A stretch of DNA of 64,000 nt from Marinifilum fragile JCM 15579 (lineage in GTDB: Bacteria; Bacteroidota; Bacteroidia; Bacteroidales; Marinifilaceae), in the NCBI RefSeq assembly GCF_001310955.1, contig NZ_BAZX01000018.1, forward strand, positions 24,816 through 88,815, in the 5' to 3' direction. How positions within the stretch are numbered: the first letter of the stretch is position 1; each line of letters starts with the position of its first letter. The notes under the pieces were generated by a model. That model was given only the letters and a program-made list of their open reading frames with translations. It was not told where the DNA came from and searched no databases. This document shows, in pieces, positions 1 to 8,400 of this stretch. The position numbers were made by a program, and so were the translations under genes.

Positions 1-17
1 AACAAATAGTATCTTAA

Positions 18-147
18 CCTGAGGCTGTCCGAAAAGCAGCTTGTCATTCTGAGTTTATCGAAGAATTTGTTTACCTCGTTAACAAATGCTTCAGCTTCGC
101 TCAATAGGATTCTTCCGAATGATACATTGCTTTTCGGCTCCCTCAGG
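18..147. repeat. Imperfect inverted-repeat element (MITE-like)
   Basis: The outer arms are inverted copies. The left arm starts CCTGAGG and continues to CCGAAAAGCA (18-38); the right arm reads the same on the other strand (about 127-147). Further in, GTCATTC pairs with GAATGAT. No open reading frame lies inside. The arrangement resembles a small non-autonomous element or dispersed intergenic repeat. I saw no clear target duplication, so the class is uncertain. The rest of 1-375 shows nothing I can name. Confidence 0.45.
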
Positions 148-375
148 AAACAGGAACAGGAGAACATCAAAGTTTTCATGAACGAAACCACTGTTTTGTT
201 AGGCTACGATTGTGCTTACTATTAAAAAAATCATTGATAATAAATTTCAAAATCTTAAAACAACAGACTTAGAATTAGATGTCTGATAAAGCTTACAGAT
301 CATCGATAATTTGTAATGCTTTTCGAAACTGATCATCTGCTTCAGGTTAAGTATTTAAAAATCTAAATAAAACAA

Positions 376-1542
376 ATGAAAAGAAGTATTTTAGGAGTGA
401 CTATTATGTTGTGTGCTTTAATAGCCACAGCATGTGCACAAACCGATGTTAGCTATACATTAACAGGCGAAATAAATGGCTTGAAAGAGGGAACAAAATT
501 AGAATTGATTCCCGGGGCAACACATAAACAAGAAGAGCCTGTTGCCAGTGCAATTGTGACCAACGGAAAATTTGAATTTTCAGGTAAACTGGAAGAACCT
601 CGTTTATTTTACCTTAAAGTAGCTGATTACTTTGGAGTTCTTAGAATAATGCTTGAAGATTCAGAGATCAGCTTAAAAGCAAAGGCTGTTTTTCGGGAAA
701 GTAATAATAGGGCTTTTGTTGATTTTTCTGATGTTCAGGTAAGTGGTTCAAACACAAATGATCTTTACAAGGAGAAATTGACATTTAAAGATAAATTTGG
801 GGTACAACATGAAAAATATTACAAAGATCATGATGCGATTTTAGCAGCTGTAAGGAATGCTAAAAGTAAAGCTGTTGCAGATTCGTTAAGGAATACAGAT
901 GATTACAAAGCTTTTGCCCAAGCTGAAAAAGACTTTTTTACTAATGTAGAGAAAACGACCAATGAGACGATTTTGGCAAACAAAGATTCTTGGTGGGGAC
1001 CTTTGGTAATGTTGGAGTCGATGAGTTATTTTACCGATGAGCAAATTCCCTTATACGAACAATTTTCGGAGGCAGCTAAAAATTCTTACTACGGACAATT
1101 GGTGAAAAAAGAGCTTTTCCCAGAAAGATTGGTAAACAAAACAGTTCCTGAATTTACATTGGCTAATCGAGAAGGAAAATACTTTAACTCTCTAGAATTA
1201 ATGGAAGGTAAAAAATACGTCCTGATTGATTTTTGGGCTTCGTGGTGTGGTCCTTGCCGAAGAGAGATACCAAATCTGAAACACATGTATGAATTGTATG
1301 CATCGAAAGGGCTGCAAATCATTAGTATTTCAAAAGATGAAGATAAGAAAGCATGGGAAAAAGCATTGGACAAAGAAAATATGGCTTGGCCCAATCTACT
1401 GAATGAAAAAGGCGTGGATGACCTTTATTTTGTAAAAACAATTCCAGCTATTTTCCTTGTAGATGCATCAACCGGAAAAGTAATGGATGATAAACTTCGT
1501 GGAGAGTCTTTAGAGAAAAAACTGGAAGAACTTTTCAGATAA
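376..1542 (+). CDS. TlpA-like thiol:disulfide oxidoreductase with N-terminal DUF4369
   Basis: This is an exported protein of 388 residues. A hydrophobic signal (about 4-20) ends in ATAC-AQ, which could be a poor lipobox (no Leu at -3) or a signal peptidase I site. Residues about 28-130 have the beta-rich DUF4369 look. A helical linker follows, then a TlpA/AhpC-like thioredoxin fold from about 255 to the end with the active site WCGPC near residue 290 inside FWASWCGPC. Members of this family reduce disulfides in the periplasm, usually fed by a DsbD-type protein, and one is present at 54192. The gene stands alone, about 680 bases ahead of a reverse-strand gene. Its own terminator appears at about 1797-1830. 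The substrate is unknown. Confidence 0.85.
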   Translation: MKRSILGVTIMLCALIATACAQTDVSYTLTGEINGLKEGTKLELIPGATHKQEEPVASAIVTNGKFEFSGKLEEPRLFYLKVADYFGVLRIMLEDSEISLKAKAVFRESNNRAFVDFSDVQVSGSNTNDLYKEKLTFKDKFGVQHEKYYKDHDAILAAVRNAKSKAVADSLRNTDDYKAFAQAEKDFFTNVEKTTNETILANKDSWWGPLVMLESMSYFTDEQIPLYEQFSEAAKNSYYGQLVKKELFPERLVNKTVPEFTLANREGKYFNSLELMEGKKYVLIDFWASWCGPCRREIPNLKHMYELYASKGLQIISISKDEDKKAWEKALDKENMAWPNLLNEKGVDDLYFVKTIPAIFLVDASTGKVMDDKLRGESLEKKLEELFR

Positions 1543-1796
1543 GCCATAAGATTAAGTTTAGATTGTATTTTACCCTTTTGGGTTAGAAATATTTTACAAT
1601 GTAAATTGAACTAAATTAAAAGTATTCAGCTTCTAAGTATACATGTTTTAATTCTTAATAGAAATGCAATTGAATTGTTAGAATGAATTAATACATAGTA
1701 TTGTAATTGTTTGTAATGTGTTTTAGAAATTAAATTTATTCAGTAATGCCGTCAAAAAACGAACACTCCTAACGGTGTTTATTGAATTATTTTAAA

Positions 1797-1830
1797 GGAG
1801 CAGGTGCCTAAAGTACTTGTTCCTTTTTTT
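1797..1830 (+). terminator. Rho-independent terminator
   Basis: An 11-bp stem (GGAGCAGGTGC with GTACTTGTTCC, including G-U pairs) closes the loop CTAAA and is followed by seven T. It is the first clear stop signal downstream of the TlpA-like gene at 376. Confidence 0.75.
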
Positions 1831-1939
1831 AATAGATACTATAAATTGTTTTTCCTTATGACTTTGAAGAGTTAATACTAAGAAAAATACAGTTTATAAA
1901 AGGAGGAGATTTAATCCATTGGAAGCAAATTAAAATTTA

Positions 1940-1979
1940 CAAGATTACTCAAACATTTGCCACTGACAGAGAAAATGGA
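1940..1979 (+). pseudogene. Remnant of a thioredoxin-family gene 3' part
   Basis: Forty bases match 11522-11561, inside the block A thioredoxin gene (segment IAQTFAADREN), with only two differences. Similarity falls away on both sides, so this is a decayed or fragmentary copy rather than a gene. Confidence 0.5.
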
Positions 1980-2042
1980 AAAGCTGACGGACAGGGAAAT
2001 TTCCCAATTGAATAAGAATTATTACCAATGGTATTGTTCAGA

Positions 2043-2160
2043 TTGCCAATTGGCTAGCACTTATTGCCTCGGGAAGTTGTCAAATTGCCAATTGGCTGCC
2101 AATTGTTGCCTGAGGAATGCATCAGACTGCCAATTAAATGGTACAAGTTGCCAGTGGGAT
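2043..2160. repeat. Three degenerate 42-bp direct repeats with palindrome GCCAATTGGC
   Basis: Copies start near 2043, 2085 and 2127. The first two contain the perfect 10-bp palindrome GCCAATTGGC (2045-2054 and 2087-2096) and a downstream TTGCCT. The third is worn. The period is a multiple of three, so one frame reads as a Cys-rich 14-residue repeat (CQL plus a later C). That frame lacks a good start site. Confidence 0.5.
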
Positions 2161-2162
2161 AC

Positions 2163-2203
2163 AAAAAAGTCCCGATGGGAGGGTGTTAGCTGCCTCGGGA
2201 CTA
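2163..2203 (-). terminator. Rho-independent terminator of the reverse-strand gene at 2226
   Basis: On the reverse strand AGTCCCGA pairs with TCGGGACT (8 bp) around a 19-base loop and is followed by six T. It sits about 20 bases past the stop codon of the gene ending at 2226. Confidence 0.8.
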
Positions 2204-2225
2204 ATAAAATTAAGGGTTTCAGGAT

Positions 2226-2915
2226 TTAATCGTTTAAGTATTTTTCTCTACGTTCTTCATTTTTCCAAAAAACATAACGACCATACTCACGAATTCGACT
2301 TACTCTCTCAACAAGAAGAGAGTAGGCTTTATCGCGTAATACTTTATTGGCACTACTTTCATCTTTGGAACCATTTGAAGCAGCCAATAATTCCGACATA
2401 TTATGAGAGGTTGTTCTGGCAGTTTGTAAACTTGCCACATCAAAACCAATATTGGTTAATTCATTAGAGTTTTTCTCACCTAAAACTGCCAGCTCAACCA
2501 AATCTTGAATCATATCGGAGTGTCCACCACCTTCGCGTATTCTCATGACCTTCTTTTTAAGATCAGGAGTATTGCGAAAAGCGAAACTAAAATGATGCAG
2601 CAACTCATCTCTCAAGTTATAAGCAGCTGGAGATTGTTCCAACCATTCTTTTTGTGCTTCTTGTCGGGCACGGTATTCGCTCATCCATTGTGCCTGGCAA
2701 AACCGTAAAGCACCAGCCAAAGGATTCAGATCGTCAATTAAAGTAACATCCAATCCTGCTTTTTGCAGAACTTCTTTGTCTTTCACAGCTTCAATGGCTA
2801 AAGTTTCTGCGTTAGCAGCAAATTCATCAATGGGTTGATTTGGCAATTTAACCTCATTGTTAGGGTAATTCTCAATTTGTTCTTTCCATGCATCAAAATC
2901 AGTTTGATAATCCAT
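2226..2915 (-). CDS. Hypothetical helical protein
   Basis: A 229-residue protein beginning MDYQTDFDAW. The frame stays open about 23 codons further upstream, but that extension reads through a GC-rich inverted-repeat segment and looks unlike coding sequence, so I take the ATG at 2915. The product is soluble, rich in Ala, Glu, Lys and Leu, and predicted almost entirely helical, with no signal peptide, membrane segment or Cys motif. The C-terminus (REYGRYVFWKNEERREKYL) is aromatic and charged. I do not recognise the family. It is transcribed away from the ECF gene at 3263 and has a strong terminator, so it is a single-gene unit. Confidence 0.7.
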   Translation of the reverse strand: MDYQTDFDAWKEQIENYPNNEVKLPNQPIDEFAANAETLAIEAVKDKEVLQKAGLDVTLIDDLNPLAGALRFCQAQWMSEYRARQEAQKEWLEQSPAAYNLRDELLHHFSFAFRNTPDLKKKVMRIREGGGHSDMIQDLVELAVLGEKNSNELTNIGFDVASLQTARTTSHNMSELLAASNGSKDESSANKVLRDKAYSLLVERVSRIREYGRYVFWKNEERREKYLND

Positions 2916-2917
2916 GA

Positions 2918-3051
2918 TTAAATAAATTTTTAGTTTATTTTTGGAGCGAGCCCATCGGCCTCCTCTTGCAAGTGCGACGGCCAAGTTTTACCTGTTTGAT
3001 GACCAGCCGGTGGGTTGTCTTCTCCAAAATTTCCACCCAAGTTAAATAAAT
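2918..3051. repeat. Possible inserted element in the leader of the 2226 gene
   Basis: A noticeably GC-rich segment is flanked by a 10-bp direct repeat TTAAATAAAT (2918-2927 and 3042-3051). Just inside lies an 8-bp inverted repeat, TTTTGGAG (2939-2946) with CTCCAAAA (3022-3029). This looks like a short element with a target duplication, or a structured leader RNA for the reverse gene. The AT-rich direct repeat could be chance. Confidence 0.35.
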
Positions 3052-3224
3052 GTTATGACAATTCCACCTGTCAAATGTGTCAAGTTTTTTAAACTCAGCT
3101 AATTTAACTTTGTTTAACAGTTGATAGGATAAGTAATTACTCATAATGATTATTGAAATGTAGTTTGTTGAGATGTACTTGTGGAATTGTCTTTATTGCT
3201 AATGGGATTTCAAAAAGCTACCAA

Positions 3225-3255
3225 TTTGTATTTCCAATATCTATTTCTATTTTTG
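3225..3255 (+). promoter_or_regulatory. Bacteroidota primary-sigma promoter for the block A ECF gene
   Basis: TTTG (3225-3228), a 19-base spacer, then TATTTTTG (3248-3255) fits TTTG-N19-TAnnTTTG exactly. The expected transcription start is within a few bases of the ATG at 3263, which predicts a leaderless or nearly leaderless mRNA. Confidence 0.6.
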
Positions 3256-3262
3256 ACTTTTA

Positions 3263-3814
3263 ATGGAAAATCAATTACTGTTAAAACAATTGTCACAAGG
3301 GAATCGGGTAGTTTTCAAAAAGATTTTTGAGGAATACTATCGTCCTCTATGTGGATTTTCCAGAAATTTTATTCCCGATGCAGAAGTATGTGATGATTTG
3401 GTTCAGGAATCTTTTTTAGGATTATGGAACAAGCGCAGCGATATAGAAAGTTATACTGCCATTAAAAGTTACTTGTATTCATCGGTTCGCAATGCCTGTT
3501 TAAATTACCTTCGTCATCAAGATGTAAAACAAAAATCGCAGGAGGATATCAAAGCTTTATCATCCGATTGGTATGCCGAAGAATCCATTGTTGAAGAAGA
3601 GGTACACTCTCAAATCTATGAAGCCATAAAAGAACTCTCTCCTCAATCTCGTAAGATTATTCTGATGACTATGAATGGTTTGACAAACCCTGAGATGGCT
3701 GAGGAATTAAATGTTTCCGTGAACACGGTAAAAACATTGAAAAAACGAGCTTATGAATTTCTGCGTGGGAAATTAAAGGGAATTCATTGGGTACTGTTGT
3801 TGCTATTAGCATAG
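3263..3814 (+). CDS. ECF sigma factor, FecI-like (block A)
   Basis: This 183-residue sigma-70 family protein has region 2 at about 15-90 (EEYYRPLCGF and DDLVQESFLGLWNKR) and region 4 at about 120-175 (SPQSRKIILM and NVSVNTVKTLKKRA helix-turn-helix). Bacteroidota ECF factors of this kind are held by a FecR-type anti-sigma factor and released when a SusC receptor with an STN domain binds its ligand; FecR and SusC genes follow directly here. The last residues are hydrophobic (WVLLLLLA). The intergenic gap to fecR is long (354 bases) and full of short tandem repeats, unlike the 68-base gap in block C. The regulon is unknown but presumably includes the downstream susC-susD genes. Confidence 0.9.
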   Translation: MENQLLLKQLSQGNRVVFKKIFEEYYRPLCGFSRNFIPDAEVCDDLVQESFLGLWNKRSDIESYTAIKSYLYSSVRNACLNYLRHQDVKQKSQEDIKALSSDWYAEESIVEEEVHSQIYEAIKELSPQSRKIILMTMNGLTNPEMAEELNVSVNTVKTLKKRAYEFLRGKLKGIHWVLLLLLA

Positions 3815-4168
3815 CAGATATTTATCAGTGGGTATCTGCAAGCTTTACGGCTTAAGCCAGCTCTGTAGGTCTCGAGGATAAGGATAAAAAGTATAAAGTA
3901 TAAAGTATAAAGTTGCGGAAGTAGATATGAGTTCCGAACTTTACATACTCATTACTCATTACTCATTACTCATTACTCATTACTCATTACTCATTACTCA
4001 TTACTCATGATCCTTTCTGACGGTTAGACTGTTTGGCTTTTCTAGACTTTTCTCAACTTTTAATCCTTTCCAGACTTTTTGACTTTCTTTTTTTAAATTG
4101 AGAAAAAAAAATGATACTGTCACCCACTTTTTACTCATCCGTTTCTTAGTAACAAACCAAGAAAGAAT
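3815..4168. other. Repeat-filled gap between sigma and anti-sigma genes
   Basis: It contains three copies of GTATAAA (3891-3911), eight of ACTCATT (3947-4002) and a run of GACTTTT-like motifs. Near the end, GTCACCC (4119-4125) and CCGTTT (4139-4144) are spaced like a possible ECF-dependent promoter for fecR. That promoter reading is a guess from spacing and composition. Confidence 0.4.
3947..4008. repeat. Heptanucleotide microsatellite (ACTCATT)8
   Basis: Eight perfect tandem copies of ACTCATT plus a partial ninth lie between the ECF sigma and FecR genes of block A. Copy number in such tracts changes by slippage. Confidence 0.95.
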
Positions 4169-5320
4169 ATGCATATTTCAGAGAATAATATATCAGATTT
4201 AATTGTTCGTCATTTAAAAGGCCAATTGAATGCAGAACAAGAAAAGGAACTGCAAGACTGGCTGCAAGATTCAGGCAAGCAAGAGCTTTTCGATAGCATT
4301 GTTTCGAAAGAAAGAATCCTAAAGAAAAGTTTTGCATACGATGAATTTAATCAGGAAGCTGCCTGGAACAAATTAGAGAAACAAATCAAGTCGAGTCTGG
4401 ATTATAAGAAATGGCTGGCTTATGCTGCAGTTCTATTGATTCCTATGGCAATTGGATTCTTGTTGCTACACAAAACTCCGGAATATGAAGTTGGTTTGGC
4501 CGATGTGCAGAAAATTGAGCCGGGAAGCAGTAATGCAGTCATCTATTTTTCGAATGGAGAGGTGGTCGACTTATCGAAGGATACTTCAGGAGTGATTCGA
4601 TCGAAGGAGAATCTTTTGGTAGAGCGAGATAGCAATCAGTTAAAAATTAATGATGAGGAATTGCTGGCTGGTGAAGCTTATAAAATGAACCGTATTGTGA
4701 CTCCCATAGGAGGAGAATTTCAAGTGAATTTACCCGATGGAACCAAAGTATGGATGAATGCAGATTCTTATTTGGAATTTCCTTCGAAATTTTCTGGTAA
4801 GGAAAGAAAGGTAATTGCTAAAGGGGAGTTGTATTTTGATGTAAAGAGCAATAAGGATTGGCCTTTTGTTGTAGAGACCAATGGAATGGAATTGAAAGTA
4901 TTGGGAACAGAATTTAATGTGCGAGCTTACGATGATGAGGCCGAAATTCTATCAACTTTGGTTGAGGGAAGTGTGAAAGTGAACAACACCAGGGGAGAGC
5001 AGATTTTATTAAGCCCAGGGCATCAAGCCGTAATTGATAAAGGTACAAATTCGTTAAAGAGTGTAGTGGCAAATATCGAGGAGGTTACAGCCTGGAAGAA
5101 CGGTCAGTTTATTTTTGATAGTCGAAGATTGGAAAACATCATGTACGATTTGGCTCGTTGGTATGATATCAAAGTATTTTTTGCCAACTCAACTGTAAAG
5201 GACAAGATCTTTTCGGTTGACGTTCAGAGATACGGACAGATTGAAGATGTTCTTTCGCTGATTGAAGGAACTGGCGATGCCAAGTTTACGATAAAAGGAA
5301 AGGTGATCACGGTAGAATAG
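4169..5320 (+). CDS. FecR-type anti-sigma factor (block A)
   Basis: A 383-residue single-pass inner-membrane protein. Residues 1-75 form the cytoplasmic sigma-binding region, 82-100 is the only membrane helix, and the remainder is periplasmic. The FecR domain spans about 165-275 (GGEFQVNLPDGTKVWMN and GTEFNVRAY) and a DUF4974 domain spans about 310-383 (RLENIMYDLARWYDIKVFF). In this family the periplasmic part contacts the STN domain of the partner TonB-dependent receptor and relays ligand binding to the ECF factor. The partner sigma lies upstream and the partner receptor downstream at 5443. The 122-base gap before the receptor holds an antisense-oriented terminator. Confidence 0.92.
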   Translation: MHISENNISDLIVRHLKGQLNAEQEKELQDWLQDSGKQELFDSIVSKERILKKSFAYDEFNQEAAWNKLEKQIKSSLDYKKWLAYAAVLLIPMAIGFLLLHKTPEYEVGLADVQKIEPGSSNAVIYFSNGEVVDLSKDTSGVIRSKENLLVERDSNQLKINDEELLAGEAYKMNRIVTPIGGEFQVNLPDGTKVWMNADSYLEFPSKFSGKERKVIAKGELYFDVKSNKDWPFVVETNGMELKVLGTEFNVRAYDDEAEILSTLVEGSVKVNNTRGEQILLSPGHQAVIDKGTNSLKSVVANIEEVTAWKNGQFIFDSRRLENIMYDLARWYDIKVFFANSTVKDKIFSVDVQRYGQIEDVLSLIEGTGDAKFTIKGKVITVE

Positions 5321-5357
5321 CAGAGACGCAAGGCTTTGCGTCCTGATAAAATAAAAT

Positions 5358-5384
5358 AAAAAAAGGGGATGCGCTAACATCCCC
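5358..5384 (-). terminator. Intrinsic terminator facing antisense in the susC leader (block A)
   Basis: GGGGATG (5365-5371) pairs with CATCCCC (5378-5384). On the forward strand seven A precede it, so the T-tract follows only on the reverse strand. It would end a transcript running backwards from the susC start region. CAAATTTA at 5436-5443 reads TAAATTTG on the reverse strand, a possible -7 box, but no -33 TTTG is at the right distance. Confidence 0.6.
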
Positions 5385-5442
5385 AATTAATTAAATCAAG
5401 CGCAGTGCGAATGCGCTAAATAGTAACTAACAACCCAAATTT

Positions 5443-8400
5443 ATGAAAAAAAATCATGATTTCGGGCATTGCTTGAGTAATGCCTGGAGAAAAACCTTAA
5501 GGGTTATGAAATTAACAGCCATTTTATTCTTTCTGGCAATATTTACCGTTTCGGCAGAAGGATATAGTCAAGGAACAAGGGTTTCCATGAAAATGGAAGA
5601 TGCGAGTTTAAAAGAAGTCTTCAGAGAACTAAAATCTCTCTCAGACTATACTTTTGTGTATAGCGAAGGTATGGTGGCAGATGTAAAGATTGACGAAATC
5701 AATTTAAAGGATGTAAGTGTAGAGGATGCCTTGACATCTTGCTTGGAAGGAACTGATTTGGAATACTACATAGAGAATAATGTTGTGGTAATTCGCAAAA
5801 AAGCTCCTGTGTACGAGCAACCTGTTGAGCAGGAAAAGAAGGAAATCAAAGGAAAGGTAACCGACGATCAAGGTGTGCCTCTTCCCGGAGTATCTGTCGT
5901 AATTAAAGGAACTTCAGTTGGTGTTGCTACAGATATTGATGGAAATTATGTGTTGGAAATTGACAGCAATAACGCAGTATTGGTATTCTCATTTGTGGGA
6001 ATGCTACCACAAGAGATTGCCTATAAAGGCCAACCTGTTCAAAATGTAAGCCTGACAGCTGATACAGAACAAATGGCTGAGGTGGTTGTAACCGGTTACC
6101 AATCTATTTCAAGAGAAAGAGCTTCAGGTGCATTCGAAAAGGTAGATTCAGAGGTTTTGGATCAAAAATCAACTTTAAATGTGGTAGATAAGCTGGAAGG
6201 ACAGGCTGCAGGTGTATTATTTGACAGTGATGGAAATATTACTATCCGAGGAATTAGTACAATGAAAGGAAACAGCAAACCTTTATATGTTGTTGATGGA
6301 TTTCCTATCGAGGGAGATTTGGAAACCTTAAATCCTAACGACGTTGAAAGTATGACTGTTTTGAAAGATGCAGCTGCAGCATCAATTTGGGGTGCTCGTG
6401 CTGCCAATGGTGTTATTGTAATTGTTTCGAAAAAACATGCGAAGAAAGGAAAACCAATTGTTGAGTTTTCTTCAACTTTATCCATTGCTGATCATCCTGA
6501 TTTATACGAGTTGCCATTTGCTTCTACTGAGAAGTTTTTAGAGGTGGAGAAATTTCTTGCCGACAATGGATGGCAAAATTTACCATCGGGTGCAAATCAA
6601 TATCCGATTACCCAGGGTATGGATGCCTTTTTAAAACTAAATGATGGACAAATCGATCAAGCTGAAGCAGATGCTATCATTAATCAGTTTAAAAAAGTTG
6701 ATGTAAGAGACGAATTTGCAGATCTGTTTTTAAGAAAATCTGTTCGTCAACAATACAATATTGCAATTAGTGGAGCCAGTGATAATAGTGACTATCGTCT
6801 CTCATTGAGTTACGATGATAACAAATCATCTTCTAAGGAGAATCAAAATGATCGTTTGATTGCGAATTTAAAAATCAATACCAAAATTACTGATCGCATC
6901 AATGTGAATGCTGGAATTTCTACTACACTTAGAAATCAGTATAACAACGGAATTGGAATCCAAAGTATTCTTGGAGTTCCACAATATCAAACCATATTAG
7001 ATGCTGACGGGAACTACATTCCGCAGCCACAATCTTACTATCAACCAACAAAGGAAAGTTTGGTTGAACAAGGTTATCCTTACAATTGGGATTACAACTT
7101 GTATCAGGAATTTCAGAATAAAGACAATACCATAAAGAACACGGATATTCGTATGAATGTTGGTGTTAATGTGAAGCTTGTTGATGGACTTGATTTTGAA
7201 GGAAGATATCAGTATGAGTGGGGAAATAAGGAAGGTGAAAGTTTGTATAATGAAGAGACTTATACGGTTCGAAGTCGTGTAAATACATTCACCTATATTG
7301 AAGATGGAAAGATCATCAGCAATTTCCCCAAAGGTCATATTTTCAATCAGTCTTTTGCAAAGTATAGAACTTTTACTACCAGAGGGCAATTGAATTTTAA
7401 TCGTGCATTTGATGATAACAAGCATCAGTTAAATGCTCTTGCAGGTATGGAGGTCAGAAAATATGAAAGTGAAAGTTCTTCTTACAGTAAATATGGGTAT
7501 GATCCTCAAAGTTTGCAGTATATCAGTGTAAATCACAATGAGAGATATACAACAGCTATCAGTGGACAAAAAAGAAATATTGGGGACAATACTTCCTTTG
7601 GTCATTTGGAAGACCGTTTTGTGTCTTATTACGGGAATATGGCCTATACCTACAACGATAAATATACCTTAACGGCAAGTGCACGTTTGGATGATTCGAA
7701 CCTATTTGGTGCAGATTCTAAATATCGTAACGTTCCGCTTTGGTCAACGGGTTTGAACTGGCAGATGCATAAAGAAGATTTTATAAATCTGGACTTTGTG
7801 AATCGATTGAATCTTAGATTAACCTATGGTACCAATGGTAATGTTGATAAAAATACAAGTCCGTATTTAATTGCTGAAGTTACCAAGGATTACAGGGATC
7901 AGCATCAATATGCCTATTTGAAGAATCCGAAAAATCCGAATCTTCGATGGGAGAAAACTGCAGTGGTAAACGTCGGGGTTGATTACTCATTGTTTTCGAA
8001 TAGACTATCCGGATCGATAGAGTATTATTCTAAAAACAGTACCGACTTATTGGGTAATGTATCATTAAACTCTACTTATGGTTTCTCCAGTGCCCTGATG
8101 AATTTCGCTGAAATGACCAATAAGGGGATTGATGCAAGTGTGAACGTAGGTGTTTTAAACAAAGGAGTGAAATGGAACAGTATTCTGAATTTCAGTTACA
8201 ATAAGAACCGAGTTGAAAAGGTTGAAATGCCTGATGAAACCGTGTCAAGTTATATTGGAGGAGTAGCCAGGGTAGGAAAACCATTGCATTACATGTATAG
8301 TTATCGTTGGGCAGGATTATCGAATGAAGGATTGCCTCAAATTTACAATGAAAAGGGTGAAATTATTGATCATGAAACCCAGTTGGAAGATCCTAAAGCC

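Larger units (their letters stand above)
1543..2225. other. Gene-poor spacer with terminators, a gene remnant and short repeats
   Basis: No convincing gene lies in these 680 bases. They hold a forward terminator (1797-1830), a 40-base piece matching the thioredoxin gene of block A (1940-1979), three degenerate 42-base repeats centred on GCCAATTGGC (2043 to about 2160), and a reverse-strand terminator (2163-2203). Confidence 0.6.

Noticed and set aside
1957..2229. 90-residue Cys-rich open frame
   Set aside because: It starts at TTG inside a gene remnant, is made of a DNA repeat, and overlaps the terminator of the reverse-strand gene.
2935..3144. 69-residue reverse-strand frame upstream of the hypothetical gene
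   Set aside because: It ends in the GC-rich inverted-repeat segment, has no recognisable domain and lacks a start context; kept only as part of the leader.
3947..4008. CRISPR-like regular repeats
   Set aside because: Seven-base units in direct tandem with no spacers; a microsatellite, not an array.
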